Source of the DNA: Pogostemon cablin
Lineage: Eukaryota; Streptophyta; Magnoliopsida; Lamiales; Lamiaceae
Length of the DNA: 64,000 nucleotides
Direction: 5' to 3'
Assembly (NCBI GenBank): GCA_023678885.1
Contig: CM042965.1
Coordinates: 31,353,777 to 31,417,776, forward strand
The translations under genes and the position numbers were made by a program. Below the pieces are notes generated by a model that was not told the DNA's origin, made no database searches, and saw only the letters and a program-made list of their open reading frames with translations. Each line of letters starts with the position of its first letter. Within the stretch, counting starts at the first letter, position 1. Positions 49,530 to 62,658 of this stretch are shown here, one piece after another.

Positions 49530-49885
49530 GAACCTGATGCAGACCAGTCGAACTTGATGCAAACCCGCTCGAACCTAGTGCAGAGTCGATCGAACCTGAT
49601 GCAGACCAATCGAACCTGATGTGAATCTGCTCGAACCTGGTGCATCATTGATCGAACCTGATGCAGACCACCGAACTTGATGCAAATCCGCTCGAACCTG
49701 GTGTAGCATCAATCGAACCTGATGCAGACCAATCGAACCTGATACAAATCCGCTCGAACCTGGTACAGCATCGATCGAACCTGATGTAGACCAATCGAAC
49801 CTGATGCAAATCTGCTTGAACCTGGTGAAGCATCGATCGAACCTGATGTAGACCAACCGAACTTGATGCAAATCCGCTCGAACTG
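49530..49885. repeat. 21-bp minisatellite in the leader, E duplicate
   Basis: Counterpart of 35560-35916, same unit number to within one base of total length, with scattered substitutions. Confidence 0.87.
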
Positions 49886-50504
49886 TCGCTCGTCCAAGGG
49901 CCTACTTGCACGGAATCAAGTTCAGCCCAACGCGCAACATCAAACTACACCAACTATCGTTCAGGGTTCGCAACTGTAGGAACCGGGAATCCAATCTCCA
50001 CCATCCAGAATCTACGCCTGTGAGTTTTGAACATGCTGTCCAAATTACAGGTCGATCCAACGGTTAGATTGTGAGAAATAGCTCTTTTCCCTCGACTCCG
50101 CAGAACAGAATCGCCCAAAAAACTGCTTCTATTTTCCGCGTATTCCTGACAACACAAAGCTCCAAATACGATCTTCACCGTTCAGAATGTACATCCACAA
50201 AATCCAAACGTGCTGACCAAAACTCAGCCTGATCCGACGGTTGAAACTCCGATTATTGCCTCTGCAATATCACTGTGCTGGATTTTCTCTCAATTTCTTC
50301 CTTCCATGTGAAATTGACGAACAGTTTTCGTCGAATCCTCTCACACACAACCATCAACGAACGAATATGATATAGGGTATATTTCACATAGGGATATTCA
50401 TGGTTTGCGCAGTAAAACCAAAACCCTAAACATGCGATCCTAATTTCGAAAAATTAATCACATAAGCCCTAGCCTAACGTGTCACGCTTCACCACGAAAC
50501 CGAA

Positions 50505-50516
50505 GCTCTGATACCA
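50505..50516 (-). promoter_or_regulatory. Primer-binding site, E duplicate
   Basis: GCTCTGATACCA on the plus strand, 2 bp from the LTR. Confidence 0.9.
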
Positions 50517-50518
50517 AT

Positions 50519-51916
50519 TGCTGGCACTTGGATCATTTGGTTAACATGACCTGTTAGGATATCATGCGTTTCTATCACAGCGGAAGCAATAAATCATAGA
50601 AACGATTACCGTTCACCAAGGTATGTTGATGAAGATTGATTCTCGCATGCAGCATGCGCAGTTCCACGCGAATAACCATAACTTCCTCGTCTAATGTCAG
50701 AATTGAGTGATCTTTACGTTCAGACGATTCTCTCTTCGACGGCTTTCCGTCAGTATATTGATCATTAAATTCTGAGCATTGTACGAATTTATATAAATTT
50801 TGCAAGGTCGCGGATAGCAGCAGCAAACTACCTTCTGATCTTCTGCTGTATGTCCCAAGTCCGATCTCGACATCGTGTGGGCGACGATCTACGAGACCTC
50901 CTCAATCTGCTCTCAACCCTCATCACACGTGAATAATCAGTTAGATTAGATTAGATTAGGTTTCCAGATAAGTTGAGGTGACTTATATACATGGGCTACA
51001 GCAGGGACCAGGAGGAGAAATTGGGTTGGGCCTCCATTGGGCTTAAGTATCCAAGCTTAGCCCAAAGCTTATACTTAAGTCCAATAATAATAATATATTC
51101 CACTAAAATATTATTATTGCACTACCGTACCAATCCCAAAATTACGTTTTGGGCTCCTTCTTATTATGAGCCTGTTAGTCTCCCCATGTTTAAGATATAC
51201 AATGTCCATTAATTAATTTAAGTTACTGACAACTCAATTAATTAATATCTCATCCAAGAGTAGTACCACTCAACCTTATTATCATGTCGAAATAAATTCC
51301 ACCTGCAGGATTTACATGATAATCCTTATGAGCTCCTCAAGGGGACATCATCAACCTATGACGGACACGGATTCCTTCTACAATCAACAGCACACCATAG
51401 AGACAGCACTACTTCCCAACTCATCGAGTTTGTTGATTTAATAACATGTAAATCTCACCCATTGATGAATCAAAGAAATACATACTGCCCTATGTGTCGA
51501 GGTTATTGTATAGGGATTAAGAGCACGAACTTCTATAATAACTGAGATCAAGTTCTCCTATAAGTCAGTATAAGTCGAACGATCTCAAGCGGTCCTGCTC
51601 AATACACACAAGTGCACTAATGTGATTCTATAGCCAAGACAAGCTAATACCAAACCACACTACAACCATCCCAATAGAGAGTCCCCGTCTATCTCGGTTG
51701 TGAGCATCTGTTTATACTTTATAAGGAAATCGATAATATGATCTTCCGCGTGTTGTCGCACAACATATTATCTACAGTATAAAGTAAGTGGACTATTGCA
51801 TCGAACATATAAATAAATTATAAGATGCAATCATTTGATCATATGATTCTCATTTCAAATTAATTGTTATAACATTGTTCATACAAAAAGCTAGACTTTT
51901 AGTATACAATCCAACA
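50519..51916 (-). repeat. LTR of the E duplicate
   Basis: 1398 bp, the third LTR of this exact length. In the first 150 bp it lacks several changes private to 36552-37949 (it has GTTGATGAAGATTGATTC), so those arose after the duplication or were removed by conversion. Confidence 0.9.
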
Positions 51917-53697
51917 TGATGCACATGAACTTGCTTTGTTGGCATAGACCTTCCTCTCTAACGGATGAGTTTATATGCGGTTCATTGGTACAAACTTATA
52001 ATTGATAATTGTAGGAAGTTATCCGAGCGCGTGTGTACTTCTCCAACCGTAAGGCTCATAACCTTGGGCCGCAAACTTGGGATCAAAATATGGTATAAAC
52101 TTAGGTGTGAATAATTAGTATCCTCCCCAACAGAGTCACTGCTATTATTTGCACGGCTAAAGAGGAACCAACTATTAATTATTTTTTTCATGAAGTTAGA
52201 TTGATGAATGAAATTAATGGGTAAAACCTTCTCTTGTGAATGTTCGAGTTTGTATATGTCGACATTAACGTGGCATGAAGACTCACTGTGCTTGAGATGT
52301 CGGTTAATTTTATTTTTATATTATTTTGAGGAATCAATATAAATGGAAAATTTTGAAGATTTGATCGGTATATTTATTTATGATTCTCTGAATTTTCAAA
52401 TGATTTTATCTTGCTTATTGTTTACTAAAGAAACATATTTACTTGTTCAAAACTAGATGATTAGCAAAGTATCTTAGTTTCGATTCTTACTGCTTAGGAA
52501 AATATAAATATGTTCTCACTAAGGAAGTCCCATGATGCCTATTAAAGTCTCTAGTGGAGAGGTGAGAGGTTCATAAAAATATGATGATCTCATGCGACTC
52601 TTCAGATACTTGAGTAAGTTAGAAAGGCTAGAGGTCATGGATAACTTGATGAATGAATTGGAAATACTTACAGTAGAAATTGAAGGGAAAACCTAAATCA
52701 ATTTATTCTCCATAATTTGCCTAGATTTTTTAAGCAAGTTCTACATGAAATACGAGAGGTTGTATATTGTAGGGAACTCTGACAAAACATGTGGCGAAGG
52801 GAAGCCATTTTCATCCAGGTATGAATAAGGTTAGTATCTCATTCACTAGTTGTTGAAGCATGATTATTCATGACATCTCTTGACACGTGTGCAGATACTG
52901 GAATCTCTAAAAGCCTGTAACTAAGTGATGATGAGATTATTATGTACATGGGTAATACTACGAAAGTAGTGGCTATTGCAGTGGGAGTTTATTTATCTTT
53001 TGATAGGAATAAACAATTGATTATGTGAAATTGTATTCACATACCTTTTCATAGAAATAATTTCATTTCACCTTCCATGCACTTACGGATGGATACTCCA
53101 TTTCATTTAAATGACATGGTCGTAGTGATGTGGGATGGAGCTATAATCTGTTATGGTACGTTAGTAAGAATTTGTACACTTATAAATCATGTTTATCTCA
53201 CGGATGCAACAAATGGTAATTAATAACGCGTCTTCTAATTATAATAAGAGAAAGACTCTTTTGGAAATGGTTAGATCGATGATGAGTTATCTGGAATTAT
53301 AAATTCATTTTATAGATATGTCCTAGAAATAGTATTTCGTATGAATGTTTATCTATTTGTGGGATATCCTAGATAAATGAAGGGTGATTTATTTAGTCCA
53401 AAAGATCGAAGGGTGACTATTAACGCAAACACTAGATTTTTGGAAAAAGGACTATGTAATAAATCACAAATCTATATGTAAATTATTCTAGAGGAAGTGA
53501 GAGGGAAGACACAAAGTATAGTACCAATTATACAAGAGGATATACCACAAAAAAATTGTATCGCATGATACGTCTGATACAAATTGAATGTTGCGCTTTG
53601 TTGTAGTGGGAGGGTTGTTTTACAACCCGAAATATTTATATTTTAGGAGAGTCGTGAGACTTTGTCCCGAGTAAACATGAAATCGGCTCATGGGTAC
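51917..53697 (+). mobile_element. Duplicate of the D remnant
   Basis: Colinear with 37950-40033 without the 298-bp insertion: the sequence reads CCGCAAACTTGGGATC uninterrupted at about 52071. It carries the same integrase-core deletion at about 53255. Gag, protease and integrase remnants are degraded as in copy 1. Confidence 0.87.
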
Positions 53698-55276
53698 TGT
53701 TGGCGTTTGATTGTTTAGTTAGCGTGAACCGTTAGGGTTCCATGCAAACTTAAATAGGGCAAGCAATTATTTTCAAAGTTTGCATTAACTTTCACCAGGG
53801 TTTGTTGTTGAAGGACAGCTATAGAGAACAACCTCTTAATCTTCTGCTGTATTCCCAAGTCCAATCCTGACATCGTGTGGGTGACGATCTTTAGGATCTT
53901 CTCAATCTGCTCATAACCCTCTATTCACGTCAAAATAGGCGCAGGTATTAGGGTTCCAAGAAGCTGAGATGACTTATATATAGGACTACAGCAGGGACCA
54001 GGAGGAGAAATTAGAGTTTGGCCTCCATTGGGTAAAGTATCCAAGTTTAGCCCAAAACTTATACTTAAGTCCAATAATAAAAATATAGTCCACAAAAATA
54101 TTATTACTGCACTACCGTTATAATTCCATAATTACGTTATGGCCTCCTTATTATGAGCCCGACAGTCTCCCCATGTTTAAGTTATACAATGCCCATTAAT
54201 CAATTAAGTTACTGACAACTCTAAGTAATTAATATCTCATCCGAGAGTAGTACCACTCAATCTCATTATCATGCAAGAATTATTCAACTTGCAAGATTTA
54301 CATGATAATTCTTATGAGCTCCTCAAGGGGACATCATCAACCTAAATAGGACACGGATTCCTTTTACAATCAACATCACACCATAGAGACAACACTACTT
54401 CCTAACTCACCGAGTTTATTGATTTAATTACATGTAAATCTCATCCATTGATGTACCTTACGTGTCAAGGTTATTATATAGGGTTTAAGAGCACGAACAT
54501 CCATAATAACTGAGATTAAGTTCTCCTATATAGACAGTACAAGTCGAACGATCTCAAGCGATCCTGCTCAATACACACAAAGTGCACTAATGTGATTCTA
54601 TAGTGAAGACAAACTAATACCAAATCACACTACAACCATCCAAACAGATAGTCCCCGTCTATCTCAGTTGTGAGCATCTGTTTATACTTTATAAGGAAAC
54701 CGATAGTATGTTCATCCGCGTGTTGTCGCAAAACATATTATCTACAGTATAAAGTAAAAGGACTTTTGCACAAATATATAAATAAATTATAATATGCAAA
54801 ACGTTTCATCATATGGTTCTCATTTCAAATAAATTATTAAAACATTGTTTCATACAAAAGCCAGACTTTTAGTATACAATCTAACAATCTCCCACTTATA
54901 CTAAAAGACTGCGCTGTCATATCTGCTGACGCGCATCTAATCCTCATTCCTTCTACATGCCCATCGAACGCTTTCTCTGGAAGGCTCTTAGTAAAAGGAT
55001 TAGCTAGGTTATCCTCCGATGCAATCTTAGAGACAACGACCTCTCCTCTTTTAACGATGTCTCGTATCAGGTGGTACTTACGCTCAGTTTACTCGCCTTA
55101 TGGGCTCGTGGTTCCTTTGAGTTTGCTATTGCACTACTGTTATCACATTAAATTATGATCGCTTTGGACAAACCAGGAATCACATCCAAGTCCATTAAAA
55201 AGTTCATAAGCCATACTGCTTCTTTAGCTGCCTCAGAGGCTGCTACATATTCAGCTTCCATGGTGGAGTCCGCTGA
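53698..55276 (-). mobile_element. Duplicate of copia fragment F
   Basis: LTR 53698-54886 (1189 bp) followed by polypurine tract and RNase H tail to about 55276, as in copy 1. The tail shows the same STMEAEYVAASEAAKEAVWL block on the minus strand. Confidence 0.86.
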
Positions 55277-57005
55277 TGTTTATTTACTTCATTACGATCA
55301 ATATTTCTTTCATTTCGATGCATATTTTATTCGTTTTGATGCATATTTACTTCATTTTGGTGCATATTTACATCATTACGATCATCATTTCCTTCATTTC
55401 GATGCATATTTTCTTCATTTCGATGCATATTTACTTCACTATGATCATCATTTCCTTCGTTTCGATGCATATTTCTTTTATTTTGATGCATATTTACTTC
55501 ATTACGATCAACATTTCCTTCATTTTGATGCATATTTCCTTTGCTTCGATGCATATTTAATTCATTTTGATGCATATTTACTTAATTACGATAAACATTT
55601 CCTTTGTTTCGATGGTTATTTACTTCATTTCGATGCACATTTACTTCATTTTGTTTCTCATTTTCCAGTTTTGATGCATATTTACTTCATTTGATGCATA
55701 TGTACTTCATTACGATCAACATTTCCTTCCTTTCGATGCATATTTACTTTATTTTGGTGCATATTTACTTAATTACGATCAATATTTCCTTCGTTTCGAT
55801 GCTTATTTACTTCATTTCGATGCATATTTACTTCATTTTGATGCTCATTTTCTCGTTTCGATTCATATTTACTTTATTTTGATGCATATTTATTTCATTA
55901 CGATCAACATTTCATTCATTTCGATGCATATTTACTTCACTTTGATGCATATTTTGATGCATATTTACTTCGTTACGATGCATATTTCCTTCGTTTCGAT
56001 GTATATTTACTTCATTTTGATGCATATTTACTTAATTACGATCAATATTTCCTTCGTTTCGATGCATATTTACTTCTTTCAGTGCATATTTACTTCATTT
56101 TGATTCTCATTTTCTCGTTTTGATGCATATTAACTTCATTTTGATGCATATTTACTTCATTACGATCAACATTTCCTTCATTTCGATGCATATTTACTTC
56201 ATTTTATTTCTCATTTTCCAGTTTTGATGCATATTTACTTCATTTGATGCATATTTACTTCATTACGATCAACATTTCCTTCCTTTCGATGCATATTTAC
56301 TTTATTTTTTGGTGCATATTTACTTTATTACGATCAATATTTCCTTCGTTTCGATGCATATTTACTTCATTTTGATGCATATTTACTTCATTTTGATGAT
56401 CATTTTCTCGTTTTGATTTATATTTACTTTATTTTGATGCATATTTACTTCATTACGATCAACATTTCATTCATTTCGATGCATATTTACTTCACTCTGA
56501 TGCATATTTTGATGCATATTTACTTTGTCTTGATGCATATTTCCTTCGTTTCGATGTATATTTACTTCATTTTGATGCATATTTACTTAATTACGATCAA
56601 TATTTCCTTCGTTTCGATGCATATTTACTTCTTTCGATGCATATTTACTTCATTTTGATTCTCATTTTCTCATTTTGATGCATATTAACTTCATTTTGAT
56701 GCATATTTACTTCATTACGATCAACATTTTCTTTGTTTCGATGCATATTTCCTTTATTTTGATGCATATTTACTTCATTACGATTAATATTTCCTTCATT
56801 TCGATGCATATTTCCTTCGTTTTGATGCATATTTACTTCATTTTGATGCATATTTACTTCATTACGATCATCATTTTCTTCATTTCGATGCATATTTCCT
56901 TCATTTTGATGCATATTTACTTCATTACGATCAACATTTCCTTAGATGCATATTTCCTTCGTTTTGATGCATATTTACTTCATTTTGATGCATATTTACT
57001 TAATT
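55277..57005. repeat. 21-bp tandem array, copy 2 (left of G)
   Basis: About 82 units, colinear with 41614-43325 apart from substitutions and a few unit-length differences: for example copy 2 has an intact TTCGTTTTGATGC unit at about 55330 where copy 1 is shortened. The 179-codon open frame (55155-55694) joins the F-derived segment to the array and is not a gene. Confidence 0.92.
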
Positions 57006-59400
57006 ACGCAATTCTCCTCCTTCTCTCTATCCCTTCCCCCTTGTGTGCCTTCTTCGGTAGGGGGTAGGTTCCCGGAGTTGCCGGCTGCGCTTTCCGGTGT
57101 AGATACATGCCCCCTTGCCACCCTTTCTTTTTTCTCATTATTTTATTTTTTCCTTTTCTTTTCCGACCAGCTTTGCTGCCTCAATCTTCATTCAACATTC
57201 TACTGCCGCTGCTGGTTTCTCGCTTGAAGTGAGGATGCCAGAAGTTGTTAGGTTCTTTCAATGTCGTTGCAGCCTATCTATTCCTGCTGGGCCTTAGATT
57301 TATCGATTGGGATTTCCCCCTTCGAACAGATTTCATCAAGAGCCCTCCTTGATCTACTTTTTCCAATTGGAAACCATTTGATGCCTAGGCTCCTTTCCTC
57401 TGCACGGTTCTAGCCGTATCTGGTTTTTCTCTTCAAGGAACCCACCTGCTCCTCCGTTTCCACGCTGGGACTTGCTTTTGCCGGCAGATCCAGTGACATC
57501 GAGGGTTCCTCTCTACTAGTGGCCGCACCGCATAGCTTGTGGCATCCTAGCTTCTACAGCGTCGCCGTTGGCACGCACTTCGACTGGTGGGCTTTTCTAT
57601 ATCGCCAATCTAATCATGGCTGTCACCGACCGATCAGCTCCTTCCATGGTTGTCGCCATCCGGCGTTCACACTAGCCCCAATTGGTGCTTCTTATTGCAG
57701 ATTGTCTTGCCATCTTTTGATTCCCCGTAGGCCCACTTCCGTTCTGCTGGAAATGTCGATTCCCTATTCTGATTTTGTAGCTACCCGTGTTCAATCAGCT
57801 GCCAGAGAATCCACATCTGTTTCTCACAGCTTCGTGGCCTTGCCTGACGCTTGCCATTGCTCTGCGATTTCCTCCGGCCTTCCTCTTGCGATGTTGTTTT
57901 GTGGCCGACGGCTCATTTGGTGTGGACTGCTAGGATTGCTCCGACAGCCTAGGGCTTCTTTCCCGATTCTTCTTTGATGAGGATTTCTTTTGGCGGCCAA
58001 AGTTTTCGAAGCTGTACACAGATCTGGCTGCCTCCGATACGGTTCAGACATGCCTCTGCTTTGAACCCGAACATCTTCTTCTCTTGGAGTCCACAATCAA
58101 CTCTGTTTTTCTCCGCTGGGACTCCAGTAGGGCCAACACTAGGGCTACTGCCCTCAACTAATGGCGACCACTCCAGTTTCAGATGTTGGAGATACCTAGG
58201 CTGCCGTCAACATTTGTTGTCAGCCATTCCCTCAGATTTATTGGCGGCTACTAGAGCCAAATCAGCCGCTGGAGACACCACCCTTCCTGGCATCATAGCT
58301 GCTGCCATTCCACAACCTGATGCTACCATTAGGTCCATTACTACAGAGTCTGTGCATTGGGTTTTCCCTTTAGCTTCTGGGAATTTTCAGTTGATTCATG
58401 ATTTGGTTTGATTTGATGATGCAACTGAATTAATTGATGGGCATTGATTGGTTTTCCTGTTTTCTTATTTGTTTGGAGTATGCTCACTTCTTGCACATTA
58501 AAAGATGCATTATATCCTTCATTAGGCAGCACTGTGATGTGCCCCTACTCTCCTCTTTCATACTCTATGGTGTGGCTGGTCTTGGTTTTGAATTGCTAGA
58601 TATTTTGCAATAGCTGCGCTGGGTTTACTCCTTCCACTTAACATAATTCACAGACTACACCCCGTGGATCTGTTTGCTTTTGATGCATCTGCTTGTGCTT
58701 GCAGAAGCATGTTTTATTCTTGTTGACACAGGCCTCCATTAGGGTCTGTTTTGGATTTTACTCCTATTGGCAGGAGTATTGGTTTATGATTTCAGTTGTT
58801 GGAGCTTTCTCATGGGTGTTTCTTATCATTAACTCTGAATTTCTACATTTTGTGATGGACTCTGCTCGATTATTGGTGGATTTAGATATGGATGAGTCGA
58901 GCACAGTTTACCCACATCCATTCACTTGGTTCTTTTTATTCTCCATTCTCAATGGGAATTTTCTCACCCTCTTGACTTCACGCCAATGTCCCTTTGGGGT
59001 TCTTTGATGAGTTTGGCCATGGCATTCATGGTACCGGTGCAGATAGCAATAGTAGGAGGAGTAGGGCTACACTCTCCGATGCGGCAATCATTAGCCCATT
59101 TGCTGATTAAGAGCCCTGGATCAGCACTTATTGATTTGCTTCAAGTCCCAGTCCTATGTTAGTTATGGTCCATCCTCAATTTACTTATGATTATAGTTAG
59201 GTTTTATTGCTTCAGCCAAAGTTTTGGCTTCATTTATGTTAACTGTAATCATGTTGTAGTTCCCTTTGGATTCTCCGAACCACCTGTTTAGGCCCCTTTT
59301 GTCAAGCCGCTTGTTTTGCTTTTCATTTTCGATTTCCCCTTTATCCTTTCTCTTTGTCCCCTTTCTTATTTTCTTTTGCTTTTTTAATAATATTGCGTAG
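57006..59400. mobile_element. Unclassified ~2.4-kb insertion G, complete form
   Basis: Bounded on both sides by 21-bp array, so it inserted into the array. Its ends carry an 8-bp inverted repeat, TACGCAAT at 57005-57012 and ATTGCGTA at 59392-59399. The flanks share TTTGATGCATATTTACTTAA and the next four bases, but this is also a normal array phrase, so a target duplication cannot be proven. Content: pyrimidine-rich start, a 152-codon frame (57519-57977), a 145-codon frame (57974-58411), a 104-codon frame (58693-59007), T-rich tail with TTTTTTAATAATATTG. No domain, poly(A) or transposase recognised. Candidates are a degenerate non-LTR element, a non-autonomous DNA transposon or a captured gene fragment. 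Confidence 0.5.
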
Positions 59401-61640
59401 TTTGATGCATATTTACTTAATTACGATCAACATTTCATTTGTTTCGATGCTTATTTACTTCGTTTCGATGCATATTTACTTCATTTTGTTTCTCATTTTC
59501 TAGTTTCGATGCATATTTACTTCATTTGATGCATATTTACTTCATTATGATCAATATTTTCTTCCTTTCGATGCATATTTACTTCATTTTGATGTATATA
59601 TACTTAATTACGATCAATATTTCCTTTGTTTCGATGCATATTTACATTATTTCGATCAACGTTTCCTTCGTTTTGATGCATAATTACTTCATTTCGATGC
59701 ATTTTTTTCATTTTGATGCTCATTTTCTCGTTTCGATGCATATTTACTTTATTTTGATGCATATTTACTTCATTACGATCAATATTTTGTTCGTTTCGAT
59801 GCATATTTACTTCATTTTGATGCATATTTATTTCGTTTCGATGTATTTTTCCTTCATTTTGAAGCATATTTACTTCATTTTGATGCATATTTACTTAATT
59901 ACGATCAATATTTCCTTCGTTTCGATGCATATTTACTTTATTTTGATGTATATTTACTTCATTTTGATTCTCATTTTCTTGTTTCAATGCATATTAACTT
60001 CTTTTTGATGCATATTTACTTCATTACGATCAACTTTCCTTCGTTTCAATGCGTATTTCCTTCATTTTGATACATATTTACTTCATTACGATCAACATTT
60101 CCTTGGTTTCGATGCATATTTCCTTTGTTTCGATGCATATTTACTTTATTTTGATGCATATTTACTTCATTACGATCATCATTTCCTTCGTTTCGATGCA
60201 TATTTCCTTCATTTTGATGCATATTTACTTCATTACGATCCACATTTCCTTCATTTTGATGCATATTTCCTTCATTTTGATGCATGTTTACTTCATTTTG
60301 ATGCATATTTACTTAATTACGATCAACATTTCCTTCATTTTGATGCTTATTTACATCATTTCGATGCATATTTACTTCATTTTATTTCTCATTTTCTCGT
60401 TTCGATGCATATTTACTTCATTTGATGCATATTTACTTAATCATGATCAATATTTCCTTCGTTTCGATGCATATTAACTTTATTTCGATCAATATTTCCT
60501 TTGTTTCTATATATATTTACTTTATTTCGATGCATATTTACTTTATTTTGATTCTTATTTTCTCGTTTTGATGCATATTAACTTCATTTTGATGCATATT
60601 TACTTCATTAAGATCAACATTTCCTTCATTTCAATGCATATTTTCTTCATTTTGATGCATATTTACTTTATTACGATCAACATTTTCTTCATTTCGATGC
60701 ATATTTCCTTCGTTTCGATGCATATTTACTTCATTTTTATGCATATTTACTTCATTACGATCAACATTTCCTTCGTTTCGGTGCATGTTTCCTTCGTTTC
60801 GATGCATATTTACTTCATTTTGATGCATATTTACTTTATTACGATCAACATTTCCTTCGTTTCGATGCATATTTCCTCTATTTTGATGCATATTTACTTC
60901 ATTATGGTCAACATTTCCTTCGTTTCGATGCATATTTCTTTCGTTTCGATGCATATTTACTTCATTTTGATGCATATTTACTTCATTACGATCATCATTT
61001 CCTTCGTTTCGATGCATATTTCTTTCATTTTGATGCATATTTACTTCATTACAACCAACATTTCCTTCATTTTGAGGCATATTTAATTCATTTTGATGCA
61101 TATTTACTTAATTACGATCAACATTTCCTTTATTTCGATGCTTATTTACTTAATTTCGATGTATATTTACTTCATTTTGTTTCTCATTTTCTCGTTTTGA
61201 TGCATATTTACTTCATTACGATTAACATTTGGTTCCTTTCTATGCAAATTTACTTCATTTTGAAGCATATTCACTTAATTTTGATCAGCATTTCCTTGGT
61301 TTCGATGCATATTTACTTCATTTTGATCAACATTTCCTTCGTTTCGATGCATAATTAATTCATTTTTATGCATATTTACTTGATTTTGATGCTCATTTTC
61401 TTGTTTCGATGAATATTTACTTTATTTTGATGCATATTTACTTCATTAAGATCATCATTTTGTTCGTTTCGATGCATATTTATTTCATTTTGATGCATAT
61501 TTTGATGCATATTTACTTCATTCTGATGTATATTTCCTTCATCTCGATGCATATTTACTTTATTTTGATGCATATTTACTTAATTATGATCAACATTTCC
61601 TTCATTTCGATGCATATTTACCTTATTTTGATGCATATTT
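59401..61640. repeat. 21-bp tandem array, right of G
   Basis: About 107 units of the same 21-bp repeat with 63-bp grouping, most regular from about 60560 to 61090. Open frames of 189 (59439-60008), 142 and 172 codons (60568-61086) translate as 7-residue repeats such as MHIYFIL and, on the minus strand, MHQNEVN. It ends where element H begins. Confidence 0.93.
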
Positions 61641-62375
61641 TGTAATACCCACCTTATATATGTATATATAAACTTATATATTTTATTATTATTGACTAAA
61701 TAGGTGCTTGAGAGGTATTTTGTTGTATTTTTTTAAAAAAAGGGATAAAATTTGCAAAGTTGGAATGAATGGTGAACTTGTGCTACTTGCAAGCAAACAG
61801 ATGTGCACTCTCCATAATTTTTCTGTATTTGTGTCGAAGTTGAAACTAGTCGTGTGAGATATATTTTGAAAGCCACGGAAGAGTGGGTCGCGTGGGCGTA
61901 AAGAACACTTCAATTGGATTCCAAACGAAAAAGTAATAATCAAAGTGGTGACATTGCACAAGCTGTGCCACGTTGCGTGACTTGTTATACACTTAAATGT
62001 TTGGTTTTCAAAGAGTTCCTTATATGGATAGAAATTCCAGTAAGAGAGGATTGCGTGGATTCAAAAATTACTCAAATAGGAGGTTAAACGAAGAAGTTAT
62101 GATCAAAATGGTGAAGACGCGCAGCTGCCAACGGGATGTACGAAATTCACCAAGTTTTGACCCATTATGATTGTTATTATTTGATCAAATTGGCCCACGA
62201 ATTATCATCCACAAGTGAAGCCATGTGCACTTATCTCACATGTGAAGCCATGTGAAAGAATTGCTAAGCCATGTTATGACTATGGGGCCATACAAACATG
62301 TTAGCTCACATGGAAATACACATGTATCACCACCTTGCCGTGTGCCAATATATTCTTGATTCCATCACATACATC

Positions 62376-62383
62376 TATAAATA
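62376..62383 (+). promoter_or_regulatory. TATA box in LTR of H (TATAAATA)
   Basis: TATAAATACCC within ATCTATAAATACCCAAC, a typical plant core promoter. Transcription would start about 30 bp downstream, near 62410, shortly before the microsatellites. Confidence 0.65.
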
Positions 62384-62531
62384 CCCAACTCCATTCAAGC
62401 CACACACACATATATTTTGCTGCCCAAATTCTTTCACCCTTCACTCATATTCTTTCCATTAACTATTACAATTAGTAGTAGTATGAGTGATCAATTGAGA
62501 GGTAATTCTCCACTTTTATCTTTACATGTAT

Positions 62532-62658
<127 letters not shown>

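Larger units (their letters stand above)
45013..51916 (-). mobile_element. Duplicate of copia element E lacking most of its 3' LTR
   Basis: Only the last 60 bp of the left LTR (45013-45072) are present; the rest was never copied. The internal region and the 1398-bp right LTR are complete. Created by the tandem duplication, not by its own transposition: no target duplication, and the flanks are the same as in copy 1. Confidence 0.9.
45013..58659. repeat. Tandem segmental duplication, copy 2 (~13.65 kb)
   Basis: Direct repeat of 31045-44989, colinear throughout. Equivalent pieces: E internal region 45073-50518, E 5' LTR 50519-51916, D remnant 51917-53697, F 53698-55276, array 55277-57005, G from 57006. 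It lacks the ~298-bp insertion found in copy 1. Confidence 0.93.

Noticed and set aside
45013..51916. Independent second insertion of an E-type element
   Set aside because: Flanks are colinear with copy 1, there is no target duplication and most of one LTR is missing; tandem duplication explains it.
55155..55694. 179-codon open frame and many others across the 21-bp arrays
   Set aside because: The frames follow from a repeat length divisible by three and translate into monotonous 7-residue repeats on both strands.
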